Assembly (NCBI GenBank): GCA_037893245.1
Contig: JBAIAA010000696.1
Location: 28,519 to 92,518 of the forward strand
Origin: Crossaster papposus
Lineage: Eukaryota > Echinodermata > Asteroidea > Velatida > Solasteridae
DNA: 64,000 nucleotides
Direction of reading: 5' to 3'
The position numbers and the translations under genes are program-made. Positions 11,233 to 22,600 of the stretch are shown here, in pieces; position 1 is the first letter of the stretch; each line of letters opens with the position of its first letter. The notes beneath the pieces are model-generated. The model saw only the letters and a program-made list of their open reading frames with translations. It was not told the origin of the DNA and did no database searches.

Positions 11233-13378
11233 ATGCAAGTTGAATGCATCATAAAACTTGGTGGGAGTGCAGTGACAATAAAAGACCATTTAGAAACGGA
11301 GAAGTTGGATGAAATCCGTAAATTTGCCGAGTTTTTAAAACTGCAAATAGGTGGGCGGTTTATTCTTGTGCACGGAGCCGGGTGGGTATTTTGGGGCTAC
11401 ATCATGTATTTAGAAATGAAAGGTGTAATTTGTTTAGGTACAGGCAGTAAGAATCACCCTGCTCTTTTGTGTTAGCAGGTCATTTGGTCACTTCCAGGCC
11501 AAACAATATGGAGTTGCACAGGGTTACCATAGCAACCAAGGCCACGGACAGAACGGCCAAGTGAAGATTGGGTTGTGCAAGACACGATTGTCTGTTACTA
11601 AAGTAAGTAAGTCCAAGGGGCATCTCAGTATCCTCAAATCTTCTGAAAGAGGACCAGTACTACTACAATGTTCCATTCACATCAAAACAACGCTAAGTAT
11701 TTTTACTTGGACAGTATTGATGATAGAGACAAAGTTAATTTGTATGATCTTAGCAATGTTTTCAAGAAAGCTCAAATTGAAGCTCGAGTATAACTCTTTT
11801 TTTTTGCAGCATGCAATAATCAGCAAGAAAATGTGTATCTTTCGTACATTTTGTCAATGTCCAGACTTGTTTTTTAATTGACAATCTCATCCCTGTTGTG
11901 TTGCAGCTGAATCACATCATTGTGAATGAGTTGGTGTGTCAAGGAATCAATGCTGTGGGAGTTTCAGTAAGTTAAAATGTCTGCCTTTGGCAGTTTGGTC
12001 AACATGTACTTTCTGTCAGGATCTGAAATGTTATGTGAAAATATGAATACAAAGTTGGGTAAATTATTGCCACTAATATCATAATAATTATACTTTATGC
12101 ATCAAGGTGTCAAAATGTAGCAAAGATGTGGAGGCAATCAAGTCCCTCTCTAATAATTCCTCTATTTTGATTGGTTTATTAATCAGCCTTGTGGTGGCTG
12201 GGTGACTGATCATGGAAGCATTGTGCGATCAGATACACACAGTGTTCAGAATCTGCTAGTCGAAGGCTATCAACCCGTCATGCATGGTGATTGTGTGTTG
12301 GACAGACATCAAGGTTGTACTATACTTAGTGGGGATACTATTATTGAGGTAATGACATCTCGATTACCAAATTGGAGTCCTTGTAACTTTTCTTGTTTGG
12401 GGGTGTGTTGGGGGGGGGGGGGGGGGGGGGGGGGGGGAGTGTATTTGAAGAACAAAGTGTTCACCAGTATACAATTTGCAAGCCCACATTCAACACAAGG
12501 TCACAATCTTACGTGATGATCCTACAATGACGAGACAAGCTGTGCCTGACATGCGCCGCTGTTGTGGAGTTTGCACAGAAAGAGGTGGGCACATGGAAGG
12601 TTTTAGTGTATCAAAAATTAATAAACATCTTGTGCATATCACATGCTTTCAAACGGTTAGATTTCCCTTGGGTCATATCTAGAATGTGCTGCTCATGTCT
12701 GACCATGAACTGTCCCAAAAAGGTTTTTATACACCATTTTCCAAACTATTCTCAGTGATGCAGAACAGGGGGAATGCAATCAAGGTATTACTGAAAACAA
12801 TTTGGTTCTACTTTATTGAAGAACATGATTAACCCTAACTCCCTCACCATTGTTATTGAACAATACAATTCCTTCAAAATCCTCCAACTTCCTTTGTTGT
12901 GTAGGGAGTTAGGGTTAATGGCAATACAATGCATATCTTTGTCAAAATGACCCTTATTGTCAAAATGACCTTTTTTTCCTGGGACACCCATAGTATAGGT
13001 TTTACAATTTTTTTAATTTCTTTTCAGAAACTGTGTTTAGTGTTTAAACCCAAATGCGTCCTATTCCTGACTGACATTGCTGGGGTGTACAATAAACCTC
13101 CGTCGGATCCTGATGCACAACTGCTACCTGTTGTCAAGGTAACACACGGTGGATGCCTATGTGTACCCATAGCAACAAGTCAACATGCACATGATGTGAC
13201 AGGAGGCATTTTTAAGAAGTTGTCGACAGCAACTTCTATCGTAACAGCAAGCAATGGATATACTACGGTGTTTGTGTGTCGGATAAATAGCTCGGCTGCT
13301 TCGAATGTTATCAATCATGGAGAACTCTTGGGAGAATTAGGAACTGAAATTAAGATGCAATCCAGGGATGATCAATAA
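11233..13378 (+). CDS. IPK: Isopentenyl phosphate kinase, complete, 5 exons
   Basis: The enzyme phosphorylates isopentenyl phosphate to isopentenyl diphosphate with ATP, the last step of the archaeal-type mevalonate route, and can salvage isoprenoid monophosphates. The exons 11233-11381, 11479-11602, 11907-11966, 12187-12348 and 13028-13378 join in frame to 281 residues, close to the usual 260-290. Amino-acid-kinase fold motifs occur in order: IIKLGGSAVT (6-15) for phosphate binding, HGAGSFGH (47-54) with the conserved substrate His54, KTRLSVTKLN, PCGGWVTDHG, LSGDTIIE, FLTDIAGVYN, and HDVTGGIFKKL near the C-terminus. The first Met directly precedes the first beta strand, as expected. Introns are short. 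Intron 4 carries a 28-G run and a hairpin with telomere-like motifs. The gene is head-to-head with RNase T2 and tail-to-tail with MAD2L2. The family assignment is strong; the in vivo substrate in animals is less settled. Confidence 0.95.
12410..12437 (+). repeat. Poly(G) run of 28 in kinase intron 4
   Basis: Uninterrupted run of 28 G on the coding strand, preceded by G-rich sequence (GGGGGTGTGTT). Transcribed in the sense direction it would give a G-rich RNA able to form quadruplexes. Confidence 0.98.
12828..12919. repeat. Inverted repeat with telomere-like hexamers in kinase intron 4
   Basis: ATTAACCCTAACTCCCT (12828-12844) and AGGGAGTTAGGGTTAAT (12903-12919) are perfect 17-bp reverse complements separated by 58 bp. 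Both arms contain the CCCTAA/TTAGGG motif. It may be the ends of a small foldback element. Confidence 0.8.
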
Positions 13379-13793
13379 GACATTCATGGTTTTTGTTATA
13401 TCCGAGTTTTGTTTTGTGTAGAAGAGGGATTTTCCATATATTTGTTTCTTATTTAAAAGATCTAGATGCTATGCCAGAAATTTACACCTGTCCAACTACA
13501 TGTATTTACAATCCAAGAGGCATCAGATCAAATAGTTTGAATTTAATTTAATATCAAGCAAAAATGTACATATTAAACTTTTGAAGAGCATCCAAATCTT
13601 TTTGATTTCAAGTTTGGCTTAATAGTTGTCTTTTTAATTTATGTTATAATTTTCTTCTGAACTCTGTAATAATTAACTTAAAGGTTTAGTGTAAACAATC
13701 AGAGATAAAACAATGGAATTTTACATTTTTATTGCAGGTATATTGACAACGTACATTTGTCTTTCACCCTCACTTTGACGCTGAACTTAAATG
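13379..13793. other. Tail-to-tail gap between IPK and MAD2L2
   Basis: This 415-bp AT-rich interval must hold the 3' UTRs and polyadenylation sites of both converging genes. No clear AATAAA could be assigned on either strand. Nothing else is visible. Confidence 0.6.
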
Positions 13794-16686
13794 TCACGAT
13801 GAAAGTTCTACCGCTGTTGCTTTGAAATTAATTTCCTCCACATACAACTGCATCTGAAAAAAATGCAGACACAATTAACCATACCAACATTTATTGTTAC
13901 AACAAATGTTCACAAAAACTGAAAAGCATAGATTGGTACAAAGACATGTAAACAAACTAACCTAAAAATGTGACTTTTATTAAACTGGTGATTTAGTACC
14001 TAACATATTGAAGGTAGTGTACTGTATATTTCAACACTAAAAAAACCCAAATTTCAAAACATGAAAAGTGGGGAGTAATTTGTTTTGCTGTCATTTCTTT
14101 AAACATCTACCTTTATCAAGTCCGAGTACATTGTCTTCAGAGGAGTCAGTCTGGAATCTCTCAGATTGTAAAGATGTTGATCTGCCTCAATCCATGGGAA
14201 GTCCTGAGAAAAAAGGTAAATGTTTCAAAGTTTCAAAACTAACTTAGTTTCTTAAGAATTGTTTTAAGTTTGTTATAAAAAAATCAAATATAGAGACAAA
14301 CCTGAATGAACTGACTGTCTTCTATTGAAAACACTGCAGAGCTTTTGGTGTGCACAAGAACTCTGAAGGAACAGTCTGAAAAGTAACCATTTTTAAAACA
14401 ATATTATTAAGATGGCATTTCCTTAATGACAGCACATTGACATGCTGAATTTGTAATTGTATCTACATGTGTATACATGCACGCAGTGGATTGAAATGAT
14501 TTTTTTGTCATCAAATGTATTGCTCAGAAACAGACTGTCTAAGCCGCCCACGTCTTTCAGAATGCAATGCCACACATTACAAGACTTAGTCCCTTCTTAA
14601 CATTGAGATGTTATACAATTAGCACATTAGTGTTTTATCATCTTAAATTGCATCTTTCTTACCAGGTGGGTTTGTTTGTAAGGCAGCATCACATGTGTTA
14701 ATCTTCAATAAGAATGCTCTAAGCGATTGCTCTATCTTCAGTAAGTAGCTGTCATCACCCAAAGAGTGGGACATGGGATGAGATATCTCAAAGACAAATC
14801 TTTCTACTGGTTGATGGTTTGGATTGATGATAACTATGGACACACCCTGAATGTCATCCTGGTTGAAACAAAAAGAAAAATTATACTAACTCCACCCGAA
14901 AATGTGCACAAATTACCCAGTTTGCAAATTAATATTGGTAAAAACATGTATAAATATCTATTTAACTGAAGAAAAGCAAACCTATTGGTTTTGTTCTCTG
15001 TCCAAATATTTGGTAGCAGTAAATTCTGACCCTTGTTTTTAAAATACAGCATCACTTTGGAATACTCAATACTAAACCTTGGCTGAAAGGGCCAGGGTTT
15101 GTCTTAATACTTAAGTTTTAAATTCTAAACTTATCGACAATCCTTTCAGAGTAGGAACACTTAATTAAAAAATAATAGTCTTACTTTTGCCATCAATGGT
15201 TTTATCCCTTCCAGAACACCAGTAATATATTTGTTGAGTTCTGGATGACGAGACATCTGTCAAGAAAGAAATAAACACAAGAAAGTGTGTAAAATCATAC
15301 ATTATCATGATTATTACATTACCAAAGAAATAAATGAATTCATCATCATTGACTTCTGAATGGCTTTCATCAATTTTAAAAGTCTCTGGATACGACTGCC
15401 TAATGGAAAGGTTAGAGTTGAAATGACCTAGTAAGTTGTATTTTTAATAGACTGCATAATGGCCAACAATAATGTATAGTGCAACAATGTACAACCGGTC
15501 AGAGCAAGTCGACATACATGTATTATATTTAATAGCCATTTTATACACACTCGCCCCAATTAACTTGTGGCTCACAATCACACAAGTTGAATGTCAGCTT
15601 GAGGCGGCATTTTTTTTCTTTAATGTTTTTCTTTTGTTCGTTTTGACTTTGAAATTAGGCCAGTTGGTTCAAAAATATCAGATTTTAATTTTTTTGCAGT
15701 TTCACCTGATTTATAAATTTAATGATCAGAAGTGTTTATTATCTCTAGTTTTGTTTATTGCAGGAGTTTATCATGAGTTGATGATGCATACAAATAATTC
15801 ATTTTGGCAAGAGGCAGTTGACTTCTGCACAATGCAGCTCACAAACGTTTTAGCTGTACTGTAGTGGCAGTCGTGACATATATACAGGTATACCATAGAC
15901 ACGTAATATGATGAGAGGCAACATCATTATACTTCATTATTTGCTAATTATTTTTGTAAAAAAGGCTTCAGATAGGGTCGGGGTTAATAAAAATAGTTTT
16001 TCTTGGGTCGGCAGCCTAAAATAGGGCCATTTGGAAATGGAAATGAGAATCACAGAAAATAAAAAGGGGCGCCATAAAAATAGGCCATTTCAATCAAAAT
16101 TTGTCTGTAATTTGTTACTGTTAGTATTTATCATTCTCACCTGCACTGGTATGTTATACTTCTTCCTGTGATCAAATATTCCCGAGGGATACAAACTTCT
16201 GATGTACAGAATTTGATGAATGGCTACCTCTAGGAACTCGCATAATATGTCAGCTGAAACTTCAGCAATACAATAATTCAATTATTCATTATTATACCTG
16301 TATACCATCAAGACAAGTGCACCAGACTTTTTACACTGCACTGCGCTTAGTATACTGGCAGGGTTAGGGTTAATGCAAAATTCAAATGTTTCCCAAATAT
16401 AAACCTAGTCTGAAAACGCCACAGCAAATCATGTGGGTTTGATATGCATGCATTAATGTTTATCACGAAATAGTTGCAATGGTAAATTGCCCGCCTTGGC
16501 ACAACATTTCATAACATGATCAGTGTTATTGACTGAAGTTACATCATGTACATGTACTTTACTACTTACACGTCTTCAGCTTGCCTAATTAATTCTACAG
16601 ATTTTCATCGTTATGTTTCACATACCTTGTGACAACTTCACGCCACTGTCGATGTCAGTGTTGCTATTCCTTTCCTCGGTCGCCAT
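13794..16686 (-). CDS. MAD2L2: MAD2L2 / REV7 HORMA protein, complete, 7 exons
   Basis: REV7 bridges REV3 and REV1 in DNA polymerase zeta for translesion synthesis, and in vertebrates also acts in shieldin and in APC/C control. The exons 16686-16626, 16253-16141, 15256-15185, 14858-14663, 14375-14302, 14203-14111 and 13853-13794 join in frame to 222 residues (human 211). Matches to the human protein run throughout: [96 protein letters not shown]. Residues known to matter in the human protein are kept with a constant offset of 5: Tyr68 (human Tyr63), Arg129 (Arg124, dimer contact) and Trp176 (Trp171, seatbelt pocket). The N-terminus is slightly longer and polar, and the C-terminal tail ([12 protein letters not shown]) is different. 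Its stop is 415 bp from the converging kinase stop. Confidence 0.97.
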
Positions 16687-16900
16687 GACTTACCAGTTTA
16701 AGCCATCATGCATGAAACAAAAAGCAAAATTGTCCCCGAGTGTGACATTTTGCGCTGCAGTTTGATTTCGGCGCCACATGAATAGCGCCACCAAGTGCTC
16801 GCCCAAGCACTGTGTTTGTCTGTGGTCCAAGTGTAAAAGTTAACAGCGCCCTCAATTCAGTCACTGGGCTCCGAGTAGTTCTTAGACGACGCGCGCAAAA
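16687..16900 (-). promoter_or_regulatory. Likely MAD2L2 promoter
   Basis: Directly upstream of the MAD2L2 ATG the sequence becomes GC-richer. It contains TTTGCGC (about 16750), TTTCGGCGCC (about 16765) and AGCGCCACCAAG, all resembling E2F sites, which would suit a DNA-replication gene. No TATA box is evident. This rests on motif reading only. Confidence 0.4.
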
Positions 16901-18136
16901 GTAAGTGCGAGGGCACATCATGGGGAAATTCACCATCATCAGTTCTTTCAAAATAACTTTTTGAATTTTTTGAAATACCAGTCCTCGAAATATGGCTGGT
17001 GAAGTATTCAGTATGCAAGATAAATATGCAGTAACGTTCATGTTGATAGCTGCAACATTTGATCATCGGTAAAGGTATCCGTGAGTATGCCTACCTTTTT
17101 CGAGCAGCTGGTTGGATTGTTTAGTGTACTATTATCAAAGTAAAGTCTTCAAACGAACGACAAGGAAGATGATTTGTAAACTTTGCTGCTGTTTGAGGAA
17201 CACAGCACTGTTAGAATACTGTTAATGTCGATTACTGAGAAGCACACGATCTAGAATGTTCAACAACTTCAGACTGGAAATAGAGACTGTTACCTCGACT
17301 GCTTAATTAAACTTATTTAATAATTCCAGCATATCGCTCTTATTTCATTTCCTTTGACTAGATACACAAGACTGTTTCGGGTAAAATTAACTCATTCGAA
17401 CATATCACTTTAGACCGAGTTACCACTAGATCGATTCTAGTTCATGTACTCAAATCTAAACTTATCGTAATCATTCCACGTTTTCTAATATAATCCCCAG
17501 TTTCAATCTTTGTAGATAAGAGGAAAAAGTGATAGTAAAAGTTTGCTAAGTAACTCGATGCCATAACGGCAATTACGTTGTAGAATACAATTTGCAAGAT
17601 CATCGATAAAATTTCCTTTCATAGTTAAACCATCCCCTTCTATAATATTTCGGTGTTACTGCAAAATTACAAAATAAAGTATGGACCGAAGGTTTTGGAC
17701 AAAATATTCTTATTTTCTTTGATTGAAAGAGTTCGAAATAAATCTTTATAAGGTGGAAACAAAATTGATGAAATTGGTTGTCGAATGAAAAGAACATTTT
17801 TGTTAGAAAGCACGATTCCCGTTGTATAAATAATGCTGGAAAAGTCGTCGATTGATAAAAAATGGTAACACAATTACCTATTACATATTATTGGTGCCTT
17901 CATTAATTACGTAGACATGTTTAAAACACAGGACATGCACTATTTACAAATAAGATGATACAATTCGGAATGTAATCAACTGTTTTTAAAATATTTACAA
18001 GTAATGACAATAATTTATAAACGAATAACAATGGGTAATCTTATCATCAATACAACTGTTGGTTGAATTCCATGTGCTAGGTTAAAAAAGATAAGGAAAT
18101 ACCAAATGAAGGGCGGATAAGACCTAAAATATATTA

Positions 18137-18435
18137 CCGCTGAACAAGATAGTAAGCTCGAAATGAGGTCAATATACTACCGCTGAAAAAGATAGTAAGC
18201 TCGAAATGAGGTCAATATACTACCGCTGAAAAAAATAGTAAGCTCGAAATGAGGTCAATATTCCACCGCTGAACAAGATAGTAAGCTCGAAATGAGGTTA
18301 ATATACTACCGCTGAACAAGATAGTAAGCTCGAAATGAGGTCAATATAATACCGCTGAACAAGATAGTAAGCTCGAAATGAGGTCAACTTATACTACCGC
18401 TGAAAAAGATAGTAAGCTTGAAATTAGGTTAATAT
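18137..18435 (+). repeat. 43-bp tandem repeat, 7 copies
   Basis: Units begin CCGCTGAA(C/A)AAGATAGTA and continue AGCTCGAAATGAGGTCAATA. Starts are at 18137, 18180, 18223, 18266, 18309 and 18352 (exactly 43 bp apart) and 18397 (a 2-bp insertion before it). Copies differ by only one to three substitutions except the last, so the array is recent. Confidence 0.95.
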
Positions 18436-19020
18436 TATAATAAATAGCGGTCAACAACAAATATAGGCTAAAAACGACGTCCAGCACGAAGGTATTAAAA
18501 CAACAATTATGTGTTATTTGAAAATAATAAATGTTGTTTCTAAATTTGACGTCTGTGCGAGTGTTGGACATACTTTGAGCCGCTTTATTAATTATAAACA
18601 TAGTATAAAAGTCCAATTTACAAGCGAGCCTTGTGGTTTATAGACATAGTCCCTGGATACAATTTTTCATCAATTTTGTCTGTGATTCCAGGTATAAACA
18701 TGGAATTATCTATGTATACTGCTTCCGATTATCACTTCAGTTACCATTATTTTGTGTAATATATCGAGGCAATCAAAGCGACGTCATCTGATTAAAACAT
18801 CCGTTCATTTTTGTTCACCACAGTTTTAATCGGTTGTTGTGTTACCATTACAACTCAAGAACATTGATGTTTTAAAAATATAGGTCTGGGAGCTAAATAT
18901 CCCCGGATTTCTGCGCCCATCTACTGCATACAGTTGGGGATAGCTGGGTAGCATGAAATAAAGGCGGATCGGGGGCCGGTGGGCTGGGGGTAGAACTACT
19001 ATTTTCTTTTTGAATAGCAG

Positions 19021-19209
19021 GGAGTACTCGCATAATACAGACGAGGAAGTTCTACCGTCGCTTGAGCAGAGCAGCAGTGAAGCTACAACTCATAAAGTAG
19101 CCTTTGAGGGTTTTTACGATAGACTGATCGAACGGCCAGACGTACTTAATCATGAGTTTTCTGCAAGACGTTTTGAGGCACCAAGATACTATGCGGCTTG
19201 CGGTCAGTA
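19021..19209 (+). CDS. Possible isolated coding exon, unknown
   Basis: A frame of about 62 codons without stops runs between an acceptor-like sequence (TTTTTGAATAGCAG) and a donor-like GGTCA followed by GTAACC. The translation (SLEQSSSEATTHKV, GFYDRLIERPDVLNHEF) has a coding-like composition, but I recognise no family and no partner exon was found. It lies on the opposite strand to the mucin-like gene, beyond its 3' end. It may be chance or a transposon remnant. Confidence 0.2.
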
Positions 19210-19636
19210 ACCATGGACGTCCACGTAAGGTAACAAAGACTTCCAAACAGAAGTCTAAGTTGGCGCGGTAAGGTTTTGAAAAAAGATATACAATCGAGGT
19301 CAGTAAAGGCGCACAGTGGTGTAGTATGTTGGTACGTACAATCACGGACTCCGTAGGTTACTCGTCGAAGAACCACATGCTCAAGATCCGTACATTATTA
19401 TGTAAATTATATCTTATAGGTGTACTGGCGCAATAGGAAATAATATATTTTTGTTTGAGCTTGTGAATAACCTAAACATATTGGACAAAGCCTCACTTTC
19501 CCTCACTTAAATCTTAATCTTGACTGCGTCAGGATTTCGGATTTTTCTATTCGTTGGCTTCAACTCCTATAATTCGACCTCCCCCGTAGAAAGTTTAGAC
19601 TTACACCCAGCTATCTCACTTTACCATCAGCTCCTA

Positions 19637-22600
19637 TTAATCGCGGTAGGTAAAGTCTTCATGCGCATTCTCGTCCATCACGGTCGGGTCTTCATACAGC
19701 AGATACTCACACGAACCCTCGCAAGGTGGGAAATCTTGTGGATCCACGCACTGTGAGAAATCTCGCCTATTCTCGAGTTGTGAATTGTCTTCAATTAGCT
19801 ATGGAGATATAAACAAAATGGGAGAACGTGAAAAAATTAAAAGGAATCCCTATCATCTCAATCATCACCGTCGTTGTCAAAGCAACTGATACCTTAACAT
19901 TGTTGCCGTCTTAGTTGTAATCATGTATGTCGCCGCCTTAATTAAATCTCCTTTACAATACTTATAATGTATCTTAAGATACATTTATATACATATCACA
20001 TTAACCTTGTTATAAGATTTTATGCGATTTCATGATTTCCATTATTCTTTTTTTAACTTGAATACAAAATCCCAAAATATGTAGCTAAATTTACCAAATA
20101 CACGACGGAACGCGATATCTATAAACTGTTGAAACAAACTTGAAACACACCAAGAGGCTTTAGATTAAATTGCAATTCAGGCAACAATTATTATTAATAC
20201 AAGTCTATAATGAAAATCGAATCAATATTATTCCCAAGCGAATTTGATTTCCAAAGTGAGATATTGATTTTGCTGCTGACAATGGCGACATCGCCTGCAG
20301 GAGGTGTTTGTTAGCTCAATGAACCTCTTGTCAGAATGGGGAGTTGTTATTTTGGATGAGCTTGCGGTGAGTTGTAACGAGCTTGTCACAACTGGCCAAA
20401 ATCAGCAGAATTCGGTTCATTGTCAACATAATATTATTCAACATAAATTATGGTAAATTAGTCATATTAGGCATCATTTTGACTAATTTTAGTCAAAATG
20501 ATGCCTCATAATTAAGACTAATTTACGTTATTTTGACTATATATGTTGACAGTGTTTATATTTATTCTTATTCAGATTTATGCTAGATTTGAAATGTTTT
20601 AAAAGGACGTTTTTGATTAGATTCTGTCAGTGAAAACACCAGTTTTGAGAGGTTTTTACCGTTATAATGAGATTTACATTTGCCTCAATGGTAGCATGTT
20701 TTGCTGGTTAGATTATGGTACTCTTAATAAACAAGGCTCGTGAACACGCACGTAGACTTTCATGTCGAGAATCCATTGAAAGGCAGCACAATAAATCTTC
20801 AAAGTTCACTGAATTTCTTGGCAGGACAACGACCTTGTACAATCAGCGTACAGTTTCACTGAGGCGCGTGTTTTCGATTTATCATTCTCCCCTCCAATAA
20901 CATAAAACCTAAAATCTCTAAGGCTTTAAAAATTCTAATATTAGATTAAACATCGACACAAAGCTGTTTTTGTATTCATAGTTTTTTTGCGCTGAAAATC
21001 TGAACACATACTAACGAGTTTTGCCGTACAGGCATTGTTATTGATGCATATCCCTGGGCATTAGTTGGTGCGTATAGTGATATGCTATATTGTTGAAGCT
21101 GTAAATATCACGTTGGTTGTTGTATTTTTAATTTATTCAATTATTACTTTTGGGGAAATTTGGGGAAATTTATCGTCCATTGTCAGCTAAAAAACAAAAC
21201 CCACAAATTGATAAATTCAAACGAAAACCTTTGTTAATTTCATTTAGTTTTTTTGCATGAATAATTATTTGTATTTGTTATTCGACTGCCAACTTCACAT
21301 TTTTAATGACAAATTAAATTCTTGGAAATTCACTGCTAAATTAAAAACTAAATAAAAAAATAGAAGAGTTAGTGTATATCTTCAACATCACAGTTTGCCA
21401 GATTGGCATTAAAAAGAAGGACATCATTAACATTATCATCCATTGTGATTTCATTCAGATATACATATCGTTGTATGCATGGACAAAACATGTTTGTTAG
21501 GAAAAAAATCCTCCTCGCAAAAATGCCCGTTGGTTTACCGTTTTATTATATCAGAAGTAATTCACAATGAGAACTAATATTCTTTATGTCCTACTTGCAA
21601 CCCCTATTGGACAGTGGTACAGTAATGGACAAAACGATATACAAATGCGTAGGTAGATGCAGTGTGCTATTTACCTTGGGTGAGTGACTTTGTTTCGACA
21701 TGAGTGAGCCTCCATTAGACATTAAGTCTAGCTAAGTATCTTAGGAGTATGTTGTGACCGTTTTGAATGCATTCTTTGATCAAGGAATGGAAATACAACC
21801 CCGCCAGCATTTTGAGCTCAGACCAATCCATCAAGGAAGCTCGCCCAAATACCGTCTGTGTGTATAGAGTGGAATCGATTCTCAGGCGTCGTGAATGGGA
21901 GAATGCCGATCTTATTGGCCCATTTCAGGGATGTAATCGAGTCCATCACTGTCCAACTTAGTCTAACTAGCCCACATATAGGTCTATCACAAGTCCTCCA
22001 GTCTAAATTCAACTCGCAAGCTACACGTATTCAAATAATTTGACAAAGGTATTCCCTTGTTATTGTTCATCCATTCAGGGCCGTAGCGAGGACATTTTCA
22101 TTAGGGGGATGTGGATTAATTAATTATGCCCATTTTATCGACTGAGTTTATGTGGTCCAGGCGAGTTGCCAACTGAGGCTCGAAATGCCGACTGATGGAA
22201 ATTATTGGGAGGGGGTGTGACAACCCCCCCCCCCCCCCAAATCGCTACGCCCCCTGCATCCATTGTTTCTTGCGACTGGATTTGTGATGCACCGGACTAC
22301 ATCCCTGGCACATATTTAGCTAGTTCTGTCACTCGATACTTCCTTAAACAATGTCTTTGTCTTTAACGGTTTCAGGTATTTGTCTTTATTTGCATGAATT
22401 AATTTTATTTTATGTCGTTAAACCTTTCGCTTATAAGAATTCTACGGATGTCAAGATATCTACTACTGTTTGGGGCTCTTGTACTTTCAGCTATTTGATG
22501 ATTACTTCACCTTGTACTGCGCAATTCGCTAAATCATGCGAATGGATACCTTTTAGCATCATTTACACATCATTGACTTTAACGGCGTCTTCGTTATTGT

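Larger units (their letters stand above)
16901..19636. other. Intergenic region between MAD2L2 and the mucin-like gene
   Basis: AT-rich DNA with no supported gene except one weak exon candidate near 19021. It contains the 43-bp tandem repeat listed separately. Confidence 0.55.

Noticed and set aside
12828..12919. Interstitial telomere array
   Set aside because: Each arm has only one TTAGGG/CCCTAA unit plus edges, not a tandem run; it is better explained as an inverted repeat.
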